Notes: generated from the letters alone by a model not told the origin. Counted from the stretch's first letter, positions 27,265 through 35,366 are shown. The stretch is DNA of 64,000 nt from JAPLJU01 sp036725345 (GCA_036725345.1 DAIMEJ010000003.1:1-64000); one strand, 5' to 3'. A program made the numbers and translations.

Positions 27265-28239
27265 GTGCTTCGTTATACGCTGAGAAGGGTGTTTTTCATG
27301 ATTCCGCTTCTGTTCGGGATCACGATCATCTGTTTTTCCGTCATGCACCTGGCCCCCGGCTCGCCCACGGATCTGCAGACCCAGATGAACCCCAGAGCCT
27401 CCGCCGAGTTGAGGGAGCGCCTGAGGGCCATGTATGATCTCGACAAGCCCTTGCATGTTCAGTACGCCCTCTGGGTCCGGAAGCTCGCCGTGCTCGATCT
27501 GGGGACATCCTTCTCGCCGGATCGCCGGAATGTGTCCGATAAGATTCTCGAGCGACTCCCCGTGACGGTCTCTCTCAATGTCCTGTCCATGATCCTGATC
27601 CTGTCGATCGCGATCCCCATCGGCGTCCTGTCGGCGGTGCACCAGGGCTCCCTCTTCGACAAGTTGACCGGCGTCTTCGTCTTCATCGGTTTCGCCGTCC
27701 CGACGTTCTGGCTGGCCCTCCTCCTCATGATCCTTTTCGGGGTGAACCTCGACTGGCTGCCCATATCGGGGCTGCGGTCCCTGAACTATGAGTACATGCC
27801 GCCGCTCGCGGCTTTCGCCGACCTCATCAAGCACCTCATCCTTCCCGTCACGCTGGCCGCCTTCGGGGGACTCGCGGGGCTCTCCCGGTACATGCGATCG
27901 AACATGCTGGAGGTCATCCGCCAGGATTACATCGTGACGGCCCGCGCGAAGGGACTGTCGGAGCGGGCGGTCATCTACAAGCACGCGCTCCGGAATGCCC
28001 TCCTGCCCGTCATCACGCTCCTGGGACTTTCCGTGCCGGGCCTGATCGGCGGAAGCGTTATCTTCGAAACCATATTCGGCATCCCCGGGATGGGACAGCT
28101 CTTCTACATGTCCGTCATGTCGAGGGACTACCCGGTCGTCATGGGCATCCTGGTGATCGGGGCCGTTTTGACCCTGCTGGGGAATCTCCTGGCCGACATT
28201 TCCTATGCCCTGGCCGATCCGAGGATCCGGATCTCCTGA
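27265..28239 (+). CDS. ABC transporter permease, DppB/OppB type
   Basis: The 324-residue protein has six predicted membrane helices and the typical opening MLRYTLRRVFFMIPLLFGIT. The DppB/OppB family N-terminal segment (HLAPGSPTDLQ) and the EAA loop (VTARAKGLSERAVIYKHALRN shortened) are present. Such permeases import peptides, nickel or other solutes. It starts with GTG 12 nt after ugd and is followed by a DppC-type partner. No ATPase or binding-protein gene is in the window, so those parts must be elsewhere or have been lost. Confidence 0.9.
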   Translation: MLRYTLRRVFFMIPLLFGITIICFSVMHLAPGSPTDLQTQMNPRASAELRERLRAMYDLDKPLHVQYALWVRKLAVLDLGTSFSPDRRNVSDKILERLPVTVSLNVLSMILILSIAIPIGVLSAVHQGSLFDKLTGVFVFIGFAVPTFWLALLLMILFGVNLDWLPISGLRSLNYEYMPPLAAFADLIKHLILPVTLAAFGGLAGLSRYMRSNMLEVIRQDYIVTARAKGLSERAVIYKHALRNALLPVITLLGLSVPGLIGGSVIFETIFGIPGMGQLFYMSVMSRDYPVVMGILVIGAVLTLLGNLLADISYALADPRIRIS

Positions 28240-28289
28240 GGGAAGCGGGACATGGCGTGAGCACCTTGTCGTGACGGAAGGCTGAACGG

Positions 28290-29123
28290 ATGGAAAGAGA
28301 TTTCTGGCAGCGATTCTCCAAAAACGAACTGGCCCTTGCGGGGTGCGTCATCGTGGTCTGCCTGTTTTTCGTCTCCCTCCTCGCGCCCTGGATTTCGCCC
28401 TACGATCCGACGGAAATACACCTGGACAATATTCTTGCAGCCCCGTCGGCGGATCACTGGCTGGGGACGGATCAACTGGGACGTGACGTCTTGAGCCGGA
28501 TGATCTGGGGATCGCAGATCTCCCTCAAGGTCGGGTTCGTCTCCACGGGGATCGCCATCTTCATCGGAACCCTGCTCGGCGCCGTGGCCGGGTACTACGG
28601 CCGGATGGTCGATACGGTTATCATGCGGTTCGTGGACATCATGCTGTGCTTTCCGACGTTTTTCCTCATCCTGGCCGTCATCGCCGTCCTGGAGCCGTCG
28701 ATATGGAATATCATGGTGATCATCGGCATCACGGGTTGGATGGGCATCACGCGGCTCGTCCGGGCCGATTTCATCAGCCTGAAGGAACGGGATTTCGTCC
28801 AGGCGGCGAGGGCGATCGGGGCCAGCGATTTCAGGATCATCTTCATCCACATCCTGCCGAATGCCATGGCCTCGATTCTCGTGGCGGCGACCCTGGGAAT
28901 TGCCGGGGCCATTCTCACGGAGTCCGCACTGAGTTTTCTCGGCATCGGCGTTCAGCCGCCCACGCCGAGCTGGGGGAACATCCTCACGGCGGGGAAGGAC
29001 AACATCGATATCGCCTGGTGGCTGTCTCTTTTCCCGGGGCTGGCGATTCTGGTGACCGTCCTGGGCTATAACATGCTGGGCGAGGGGATCCGGGATACGC
29101 TGGATCCAAGGCTGCGGGGTTAG
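28290..29123 (+). CDS. ABC transporter permease, DppC/OppC type
   Basis: The 277-residue partner permease has the N-terminal helix (LALAGCVIVVCLFFVSLLAP), the DppC signature HWLGTDQLGRDVLSRMIWG and the EAA loop FVQAARAIGASDFRIIFIH. It ends YNMLGEGIRDTLDPRLRG, typical of the family. Five to six membrane helices are expected. It lies 50 nt after the DppB-type gene; together they form the channel of a peptide-type importer. Substrate unknown. Confidence 0.9.
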   Translation: MERDFWQRFSKNELALAGCVIVVCLFFVSLLAPWISPYDPTEIHLDNILAAPSADHWLGTDQLGRDVLSRMIWGSQISLKVGFVSTGIAIFIGTLLGAVAGYYGRMVDTVIMRFVDIMLCFPTFFLILAVIAVLEPSIWNIMVIIGITGWMGITRLVRADFISLKERDFVQAARAIGASDFRIIFIHILPNAMASILVAATLGIAGAILTESALSFLGIGVQPPTPSWGNILTAGKDNIDIAWWLSLFPGLAILVTVLGYNMLGEGIRDTLDPRLRG

Positions 29124-29203
29124 CCCGGGGCGCGGGTCCGGGACAGCCGTCGGTGGGACGAAAAGCACAGCACGAAGACTCGAATCAGGGAGGGAACCGA
29201 GAG

Positions 29204-29383
29204 ATGAAAAAGGACAAGGCAAAGTATCAGGATCTGTTGGACAAGAGGATCGTGGCGCTGAAACTCGTCCGGGGGGAGATGACGCCGCAGGCACTCAAGG
29301 CCTATTTGAAGAACGTCCCTGACGCGTCGGACGACGCCGTGGAGATCGTCGTCGAACCGGTCAAACGAAGAAAGAAGTCGTGA
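29204..29383 (+). CDS. Small basic protein of unknown function
   Basis: I do not recognise this 59-residue protein. It is charged, lacks a signal or membrane segment, and ends in a basic tail (VEPVKRRKKS). The ATG at 29204 has GAGA close upstream; GTG at 29153 is less likely. Its stop is 1 nt before the tatD start, so it is probably co-transcribed and translated with tatD, which supports it being real. Confidence 0.55.
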   Translation: MKKDKAKYQDLLDKRIVALKLVRGEMTPQALKAYLKNVPDASDDAVEIVVEPVKRRKKS

Positions 29384-29384
29384 C

Positions 29385-30212
29385 ATGACGCCGGAGGCCC
29401 GGGTTGTTGATACCCACGCACATCTGGAGATGAGTGCCTTCGACCGGGACCGGGACGCCGTCATCCGGCGCGCGCAGGAGGCCGGTGTCCAGTATATCGT
29501 CACCGTCGGGACCACCCTCGCTGAGTGCCGGAAAGCCATCGACATCGCCGGCCGGTACGAGCCGGTCTATGCCGTCATCGGCATTCACCCCCACGAGGTG
29601 AAACACATCGACGGCCGGACCTACGACACCCTGAGGGCCCTGGCGAAATCCCCGAAGGTGGTCGCCTACGGGGAGATAGGCCTCGATTTTTTCCGGAACC
29701 TCTCACCGAGGAACTGGCAGATCAAAAGGTTCGAGGAACAGCTCGAGGTGGCCGACGCCCTGGGGCTTCCCGTCGTGATCCACGACAGGGATGCCCACCG
29801 GGAGACCCTGAACGCCCTGAAACACCGGCCGGCCGCGAAGAGAGGGGTCATCCACTGTTTTTCAGGTGACGAGGCCATGGCCCGGCAGTGCCTGGACATG
29901 GGTTTTTACATTTCCATTCCGGGGACGGTCACCTATGAAAAGAACGAGCGGCTGAGGTCGATCGTCCGAAACCTTCCCCTCGCGAGCCTGCTCGTCGAAA
30001 CGGATTGCCCCTATCTCACCCCCGTGCCGAACCGGGGCAAGCGGAATGAACCGTCTTACGTGCTTTACACGGCCCGGTGCATCTCCGAGATCAAGGGGGT
30101 GCCGCTCGAGGAAGTGGCCAGGGTCACCTCCGAAGGCGCGAAGGCGCTGTTCGGCATCGGCTGCCCCCGGACGTTGAAGTCCCCAGACAGTCCGTCTGGA
30201 ATATCGGCTTGA
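29385..30212 (+). CDS. tatD: TatD-family metal-dependent DNase
   Basis: The 275-residue TIM-barrel hydrolase has the metal motif DTHAHLEM, GEIGLDFFRN, a middle His in PVVIHDRDAH, HCFSGDEAMA and the terminal VETDCPYLTPVP. TatD proteins act as 3'-5' exonucleases in DNA repair or nucleic acid turnover. The length is typical. The thiamine operon promoter overlaps its stop codon, so transcription of tatD and thiDN can be separate. Confidence 0.93.
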   Translation: MTPEARVVDTHAHLEMSAFDRDRDAVIRRAQEAGVQYIVTVGTTLAECRKAIDIAGRYEPVYAVIGIHPHEVKHIDGRTYDTLRALAKSPKVVAYGEIGLDFFRNLSPRNWQIKRFEEQLEVADALGLPVVIHDRDAHRETLNALKHRPAAKRGVIHCFSGDEAMARQCLDMGFYISIPGTVTYEKNERLRSIVRNLPLASLLVETDCPYLTPVPNRGKRNEPSYVLYTARCISEIKGVPLEEVARVTSEGAKALFGIGCPRTLKSPDSPSGISA

Positions 30213-30237
30213 TTATCGGCAAGAAAAGGGGTATACA
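30209..30237 (+). promoter_or_regulatory. Sigma-70 promoter of the thiamine operon
   Basis: TTGATT (30209-30214), a 17-nt spacer and TATACA (30232-30237) give a near-consensus promoter. The predicted start (~30244) lies a few nucleotides before the TPP riboswitch, as expected for a riboswitch leader. The -35 box overlaps the tatD stop codon. Confidence 0.72.
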
Positions 30238-30246
30238 GACAAAAAA

Positions 30247-30320
30247 GCCTGGGGGTGCCCGAGCGGCTGAGATCATACCCCTTGAACCTGACCTGGGTAA
30301 TGCCAGCGTAGGGAGCGGTT
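30247..30320 (+). promoter_or_regulatory. TPP riboswitch (THI element)
   Basis: The conserved THI-box core is present: CTGAGATCATACCCCTTGAA, then CCTGACCTGGGTAATGCCAG and CGTAGGGA. The helix P1 strands are GCCTGGGGGTGCCCG-like at the start and the closing GCGG. It sits between a promoter and an intrinsic terminator and precedes thiDN, so thiamine pyrophosphate should switch off the operon by premature termination. Confidence 0.95.
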
Positions 30321-30340
30321 GTGAAAATCCGGACATCGTG

Positions 30341-30377
30341 GGGCACATCCTGGATTATCAGGCTGTGCCCTTTTTTT
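30341..30377 (+). terminator. Riboswitch-linked terminator of the thiamine operon
   Basis: GGGCACATCCTG (30341-30352) and CAGGCTGTGCCC (30359-30370) form a 12-bp stem with one mismatch, a 6-nt loop and seven T after it. It lies ~20 nt after the TPP aptamer and 110 nt before thiDN, so it is the likely expression platform. Confidence 0.88.
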
Positions 30378-30486
30378 GTCCGGTGACCGGAAATCTCCAG
30401 CCTTCAAGGTCGAGCGGTCGCTGATCTCGTCGAAGACGTCTTCGATCCTTTTTCCCGGGGAAAATCCAGATGGCGGAGCTGAAGCT

Positions 30487-31833
30487 ATGAAAACGATCAG
30501 AGTGCTGACGGTGGCGGGATCCGATTCAGGGGGAGGCGCGGGCATCCAGGCCGACCTCAAGACCATTTCGGCCCTCGGGGGGTTCGGCATGACGGTGATC
30601 ACGGCCCTCACGGCGCAAAACACGCTGGGCGTGCAGGGGGTTTACGAGATCCCCGTCGATTTCATCGAGAAACAATTCGATTCTGTGGCGTCGGACATCG
30701 GTGTCGATGGGGCAAAGACCGGGATGCTTTCCTCGTCGGACATCATCCGGGCGGTGGCAGGGAAGTTCCGACAGTACGGCATCGAGAAACTCGTCGTCGA
30801 CCCCGTCATGGTCGCGAAGGGGGGCAGTGCGCTCCTGCGGGAAGACGCGCGGGAGACGCTGATCAGGGAACTCCTCCCCCTTGCCCTGGTTGCCACACCC
30901 AACATCCCCGAGGCGGAGGTGCTCACGGGGATTCGCATGACCGGCGTCGACGATATGAGGGACGCGGCCATGGCCATCCACAGGCTCGGCGCGCGGAACG
31001 TGGTGGTCAAGGGGGGACACCTCGCGGGGGATGCCCTGGACCTCCTCTACGACGGCAAAACATTTCACCCCGTCTCATCCCCCCGCATTGAGACGAAGCA
31101 CACCCACGGGACGGGCTGCACGTTTGCCTCGGCCATCGCGACGGGACTTGCGGAAGGGAGATCCGTCCGGGAAGCCGTGACAAAGGCCAAGATTTATGTG
31201 ACGGAGGCGATCCGCTTCGGCCTTGCCATCGGCGGCGGCCAGGGACCGACAAACCACTTCGCCCCGGTTCTCCGGGAGGGCGAACGCTATCGCTGTATCG
31301 AGGAACTGAAACAGGCCATCGCAAGGCTGAAGGGCGAAGGGACGGGAAACGTCATTCCCGAAATCCAGTCCAATTTCGGCTACGCCATCCCCTTTGCCCT
31401 GTCGGCCGCCGACGTGGCAGCCGTTCCCGGACGCATCATCCGCGTCGGGGAGAACGCGGAGACCCTCCACGATCCGGCCTTCGGCGCCTCGAGTCACGTT
31501 GCGAAAGTGATTCTCGCGGTCATGCGTTTTGACGGCAGTTACCGATCGGCCATGAACATACGCTTCTCCGACGAAATCGTCGACATCCTGAAGGTCCTCA
31601 AATTCGACGTGGCGAGCTTCGATCGGGCGGAGGAGCCGGTGGAAATGAAACTTCGCGAGGGCTCTTCACTCGAGTGGGGTACGACGGATGCCCTTTCACG
31701 GCACAAGGGAGTCCCCGATGCCGTCTTCGATCGGGGCGGCGAGGGGAAGGAACCCATCGTGCGCGTCCTGGGGCGCAACCCCGCGGAGGTGGCCGACAAG
31801 GTTATCAAAGTGTCGAAGGCCCTGCGTAAGTGA
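30487..31833 (+). CDS. thiD: ThiD-ThiN fusion: HMP(-P) kinase and thiamine phosphate synthase
   Basis: The 448-residue protein joins two domains. Residues ~1-265 are ThiD, the HMP/HMP-P kinase: VLTVAGSDSGGGAGIQADLK, VIEGGH-like VVKGGHLAGDALD, and the ATP motif HTHGTGCTFASAIA. Residues ~280-448 match ThiN, the archaeal-type thiamine phosphate synthase that replaces ThiE (NVIPEIQSNFGYAIP, HVAKVILAVMRFD, SFDRAEEP). So one protein supplies the pyrimidine diphosphate and couples it to the thiazole. ATG at 30487 is chosen for its GGAG site and family start. The first gene after the TPP riboswitch. Confidence 0.93.
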   Translation: MKTIRVLTVAGSDSGGGAGIQADLKTISALGGFGMTVITALTAQNTLGVQGVYEIPVDFIEKQFDSVASDIGVDGAKTGMLSSSDIIRAVAGKFRQYGIEKLVVDPVMVAKGGSALLREDARETLIRELLPLALVATPNIPEAEVLTGIRMTGVDDMRDAAMAIHRLGARNVVVKGGHLAGDALDLLYDGKTFHPVSSPRIETKHTHGTGCTFASAIATGLAEGRSVREAVTKAKIYVTEAIRFGLAIGGGQGPTNHFAPVLREGERYRCIEELKQAIARLKGEGTGNVIPEIQSNFGYAIPFALSAADVAAVPGRIIRVGENAETLHDPAFGASSHVAKVILAVMRFDGSYRSAMNIRFSDEIVDILKVLKFDVASFDRAEEPVEMKLREGSSLEWGTTDALSRHKGVPDAVFDRGGEGKEPIVRVLGRNPAEVADKVIKVSKALRK

Positions 31834-31835
31834 TA

Positions 31836-31940
31836 GAAGTTGAGAAGTTAGGAAGTTCAGAAGACAGGAGGAAGAACGAGACAAAAACCCGGCCAGTTAC
31901 CCAATCTTCGCAACTTCATAAATTCCTAACTTCGTGAACT
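31836..31940. repeat. Imperfect inverted repeat between thiDN and thi4
   Basis: GAAGTTAGGAA (31844-31854) pairs perfectly with TTCCTAACTTC (31923-31933), with flanking words (GAAGTTGAGAAG, TTCAGAAGA / TCTTCGCAACTTC) adding imperfect pairing. It starts just after the thiDN stop. The same words recur at 34341-34415 and, more weakly, 4941-5037. Confidence 0.7.
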
Positions 31941-32007
31941 GCCGGCTCATGCTGCTGGAAACTCGAAGCTTATTTTAGAATTGGCTGGAGTAAGGAGGAC
32001 TTGAGAG

Positions 32008-32781
32008 ATGCCACTCAACGAAGTCACGATCACCAGGGCCATCGTCGAGACGTACACAAGGAAGCTGCTGGCGCACCTTGACGTCGACGCGGCCGTTGTG
32101 GGCGGCGGTCCCGCGGGGCTTGTCGCGTCCTACTTTCTCGCGATGGCCGGGAAGAGAGTGGCCGTTTTCGAGCGCAAGCTCAGCATCGGCGGCGGCATGT
32201 GGGGCGGCGGGATGATGTTCAACGAGATCGTCGTCCAGGAGGAGGCAAAGGAAATACTGGACCTCTTCGGGGTCCGGACGGAGCGGTACGAGCCCGGCTA
32301 CTACACGGCCGACGCCATCGAGGCGGTCACCACGATCTGCTCCCGCGCCATGCAGGCGGGGGCAAAGGTGTTCAACTGCATCACCGTCGAGGACGTGGTC
32401 ATCCGTGAAAGCCGCGTCATGGGTCTCGTCATCACGTGGTCGCCCGTGGAGATGACGGGACTTCACGTGGACCCGCTCACGATCCACGCGAAGTCCGTGA
32501 TCGACGCCACGGGACACGACACGGAGGTTCTGCGCGTCATCGAGCGAAAGGCCGACGTAAAGCTTTTCACCGAGACGGGCAAAATCATGGGCGAGCGCTC
32601 CATGTGGTCCGAGAAGGCCGAGAGGCTCACGATCGACAACACCCGGGAGATCTGTCCCGGCGTTTACGTGGCCGGCATGTCGGCCAACGCCGCCTTCGGC
32701 GGTCCCCGAATGGGGCCCATCTTCGGCGGGATGCTGCTGTCGGGTCGCCGTGTGGCGGAGCTGATCCTGGCCGCGGGATAG
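32008..32781 (+). CDS. thi4: Thi4-family thiazole synthase
   Basis: Thi4 makes the thiazole moiety (ADP-thiazole) from NAD and glycine with a sulfur source. The 257-residue protein has the FAD/NAD Rossmann motif AAVVGGGPAGLVASYFLA, the SIGGGMWGGGMMFNEIV loop and VYVAGMSANAAFGGPRMG near the end. At the position of the yeast sulfur-donor Cys it appears to have His153 (TGLHVDPL), the pattern of catalytic, sulfide-using archaeal Thi4 rather than the suicidal yeast type. This alignment is by eye. AAGGAGG lies upstream. Thi4 replaces ThiG/ThiH/ThiS/ThiF, none of which is in the window. Confidence 0.92.
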   Translation: MPLNEVTITRAIVETYTRKLLAHLDVDAAVVGGGPAGLVASYFLAMAGKRVAVFERKLSIGGGMWGGGMMFNEIVVQEEAKEILDLFGVRTERYEPGYYTADAIEAVTTICSRAMQAGAKVFNCITVEDVVIRESRVMGLVITWSPVEMTGLHVDPLTIHAKSVIDATGHDTEVLRVIERKADVKLFTETGKIMGERSMWSEKAERLTIDNTREICPGVYVAGMSANAAFGGPRMGPIFGGMLLSGRRVAELILAAG

Positions 32782-32825
32782 AGGATTGCACGTTCAGCAT
32801 TCTTACAGTTGATAGACGATTTTCG

Positions 32826-32918
32826 ACCGCTCTAACGCTCGCTTCACTGCAACGCAAAAACTCGCCCTTCGGGCTCAGACAGTTTGCGTTGCGGAAGTTT
32901 CGCTTCGTGAAGAGCGGT
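32826..32918. repeat. Nested inverted repeat between thi4 and thiC
   Basis: Outer arms ACCGCTCT (32826-32833) and AGAGCGGT (32911-32918) are perfectly complementary. Inner arms GCAACGCAAAAACT (32849-32862) and AGTTTGCGTTGC (32881-32892) pair almost fully, around a CGCCCTTCGGGC hairpin. The element folds as a long three-tier hairpin. It lies 45 nt after the thi4 stop and 67 nt before thiC. Confidence 0.8.
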
Positions 32919-32985
32919 TACCGTCAACACGCCCAATTTCGCTATTCAGAATTTTGATAGCTTGCCTGGGTAATAAGGTACTGCA

Positions 32986-34290
32986 ATGGGAACAAATAAT
33001 ATGACCCAGCTTGAAATGGCGCGCCGGGGAATCATCTCCGGAGAGATGGCGTCCTGCGCGAAGCACGAGCACGTCGAGGCCGAGTTCATCCGGAAGGGCG
33101 TCGAAGACGGCACGATCGTTGTCGTCCGTAACAACCGGCATCGCACGATCCCGGCCCTGGCCATCGGCAAGGGTCTCCGGACGAAGATCAACACCAACAT
33201 CGGGACATCGAAGGACAGGGCGGACACGGCCCTGGAACTGGAGAAGGTCCGCGTTTCCATTGCCGCCGGTACCGACACAGTCATGGACCTCTCCACGGGG
33301 GGTGATCTCGGGGCGATCCGTCGCGCCGTCATCAGCGCATCGGACGTCGCCGTGGGGACCGTTCCCATCTACCAGGCCGCCGTGGCGGCCGTGAAGGCGG
33401 GCAAGGCCATCGTGGAGATGACGGCGGACGAGCTCTTCGCGGCGATCAAGGAAAACAGCGAGGACGGCGTGGACTTCATCACCATCCACTGCGGGGTCAC
33501 ACGGCAGAGCGTCGCCCGAATCGAGCGGCAGGGGCGGCTCCTGGGGATCGTGAGCCGCGGGGGATCCATTCTTGCCCACTGGATGGACTTCAACAATCGG
33601 GAAAATCCGCTCTACGAGGATTACGATCGGCTCCTGACCATCGCGAAGAAATACGACATGGTCCTGAGCCTCGGCGACGGTCTGCGTCCGGGATGCCTCT
33701 CCGACGCCACAGACCGGGGCCAGGTGCAGGAACTCATCCTCCTGGGGGAACTGACCCGCAGGGCGAGGGAACAGGGCGTCCAGGTCATGATCGAAGGCCC
33801 CGGCCATGTGCCGATCCAGGAGATCAAGGCCAACGTCCTTATGGAGAAGAGCCTCTGCAATGGGGCTCCCTTCTATGTTCTGGGGCCGCTCCCCACGGAC
33901 GTCGCCCCCGGCTACGACCACATCACGGCGGCCATCGGCGGGGCCATCGCCGGATGGGCCGGCGCCGACTTTCTCTGCTACGTCACCCCCGCGGAGCACC
34001 TGCGCCTTCCCACCCTCGACGATGTCCGGGAAGGGGTGATCGCCTCGAAGATCGCCGCCCACATTGCCGACATCGCCAAGGGCATCCCCGGCGCGATCGA
34101 ACGGGACCACCGCATGGCCCGTTGCCGGAAGGAATTCGACTGGGAAGGTCAGATCGGATCGTCCCTCGACCCGGTCCGCTCGAGGGCCTGGCTCGAGAAG
34201 AGCAAAAGCGCCGGGGAAGAGGGCTGCACGATGTGCGGGGATCTGTGCGCGGTGAGATTGGGCAAGAAGAGGAAGTCTGGCCCAAGTTGA
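32986..34290 (+). CDS. thiC: Phosphomethylpyrimidine synthase ThiC
   Basis: ThiC is a radical-SAM-type enzyme that rearranges AIR into HMP-P, the thiamine pyrimidine. The 434-residue protein has GTNIGTSKDRAD, VMDLSTGGDLGAIRR, TIHCGVTR, GDGLRPGCLSDATDRGQ, IEGPGHVPI and APGYDHITAAIGGA, then the C-terminal Fe-S cysteine cluster CTMCGDLC. It is the short class (~430) found in anaerobes and lacks the long N-terminal region of E. coli ThiC. It completes a thiDN-thi4-thiC set. Because a large hairpin lies before it, its expression may be partly separate. Confidence 0.96.
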   Translation: MGTNNMTQLEMARRGIISGEMASCAKHEHVEAEFIRKGVEDGTIVVVRNNRHRTIPALAIGKGLRTKINTNIGTSKDRADTALELEKVRVSIAAGTDTVMDLSTGGDLGAIRRAVISASDVAVGTVPIYQAAVAAVKAGKAIVEMTADELFAAIKENSEDGVDFITIHCGVTRQSVARIERQGRLLGIVSRGGSILAHWMDFNNRENPLYEDYDRLLTIAKKYDMVLSLGDGLRPGCLSDATDRGQVQELILLGELTRRAREQGVQVMIEGPGHVPIQEIKANVLMEKSLCNGAPFYVLGPLPTDVAPGYDHITAAIGGAIAGWAGADFLCYVTPAEHLRLPTLDDVREGVIASKIAAHIADIAKGIPGAIERDHRMARCRKEFDWEGQIGSSLDPVRSRAWLEKSKSAGEEGCTMCGDLCAVRLGKKRKSGPS

Positions 34291-34340
34291 ACGATAGACA
34301 GGTCAATAGTATCGATAAAGCTCCCTGTAAAGGACGAAGA

Positions 34341-34415
34341 TAGGAAGTTATGAAGTTAAGAAGAGCGGAGAAGTTTCATCCGGACTTCTCATCTTCTCAA
34401 CCTCTCAACTTCTTT
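34341..34415. repeat. Imperfect inverted repeat between thiC and the acyltransferase gene
   Basis: TAGGAAGTTATGAAGTTAAG with the following AAGAGCGGAGAAGT (34341-34374) is imperfectly complementary to the CT-rich arm at 34384-34415 (ACTTCTCATCTTCTCAACC and on). It shares GAAGTT words with the repeat at 31836-31940 and lies between convergent genes, so it may act as a two-way terminator. Confidence 0.6.
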
Positions 34416-34436
34416 CATTGCAAGGATACGCCTTCT

Positions 34437-35366
34437 TCAGCGGCTCTCGATACGCCTGTGCCTCTCATCGAGCAGCTCGTTGATGCGGTCCATGACGAGC
34501 TTCGTGACCCCTTCGAACTGGGAGTGGAATTTCTGCTGGGATTCCCTGGAGAAGAGCTTGAAGGGCTCGGTGATGAGAAACTCCTGCAGCGCGCCTTCCA
34601 CGGACAAGGGCTCCCCGATGCGGTAGGTGACGATTCCCGATTTCGCGAAGGGAGAATGACCGGTGTAGATCCGGTCGGAGTTGTTGCACCCCACGGGTAT
34701 AATCTTCTTGCCTGAATAGAGGGCAATCTGCGCGAGCCCCGTCCGTCCAACACCCAGCCTCAGCGATCGGGTCCCCTCGGGGAAGATGATGAGGTTCAGG
34801 TTCCACTCCCTGACCGCCTTCGTGCTCAGTTCGGCCACTTTCTCCATCAGCATCTGGTGATAGTCCCTGAGCTGCTCGATGAAGCCCTGCCTGAAGAGGG
34901 ACAGCGTCTCCGATTTCAGTTTAACCAGCGATGCGGCTTCATCGATCTTGCCGTCAATCCAGTCCTTGATGATGCGGTACTCTTCCCGGCCGATCTTCCG
35001 GCCGAAGCGCTGCTTGTAGAACTCCTCCACCAGGTACCCCATGGAGGGGACGGGAATCACGTTGCAGGCGTCCAGGAACTTCCCGACGGCCTTGTTCCGG
35101 TAGTACTTCCCCTTGGCCCAGACCGTCGTGAATGGGTAGTTCAGGCGCCAGAGCTGGTACTGGAAAGGCCAGTAGTTGTAACGGTCCGTGTGGTTCATGG
35201 CGAAGATGACCGTCTCGTCGCTGGGAATTCTTTCCAGGTTCTCCAGGCGTATGTCCACGTTCTGCAACAGGTGATAGTTGGGCCCCAGGACGAAGCGCGC
35301 AACGAATCTCTGCCCGATGGGTGTGGGCGAAAGGTGGATGTTGTCCAGGTGTTTTTCGTCGATCAT
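34437..35366 (-). CDS. PlsC-like 1-acylglycerol-3-phosphate acyltransferase family protein
   Basis: The 309-residue protein carries the acyltransferase block III motif IIFPEGTRSLRLG and the downstream KKIIPVGCNNSDRIY. The block I motif, normally HX4D, reads AMNHTDRYNYWPF, so the aspartate is replaced by Asn at the usual spacing. This may still be active, or mark a divergent branch. No strong membrane helix is seen. The likely role is phospholipid or lipid acylation at the inner membrane. It is convergent with thiC and stands alone. Confidence 0.8.
   Translation of the reverse strand: MIDEKHLDNIHLSPTPIGQRFVARFVLGPNYHLLQNVDIRLENLERIPSDETVIFAMNHTDRYNYWPFQYQLWRLNYPFTTVWAKGKYYRNKAVGKFLDACNVIPVPSMGYLVEEFYKQRFGRKIGREEYRIIKDWIDGKIDEAASLVKLKSETLSLFRQGFIEQLRDYHQMLMEKVAELSTKAVREWNLNLIIFPEGTRSLRLGVGRTGLAQIALYSGKKIIPVGCNNSDRIYTGHSPFAKSGIVTYRIGEPLSVEGALQEFLITEPFKLFSRESQQKFHSQFEGVTKLVMDRINELLDERHRRIESR

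Noticed and set aside
25918..27984. A 688-codon minus-strand open frame opposite ugd and the DppB-type gene
   Set aside because: It is the mirror of two well-supported genes; the product is rich in His, Asp and Arg with no domain.
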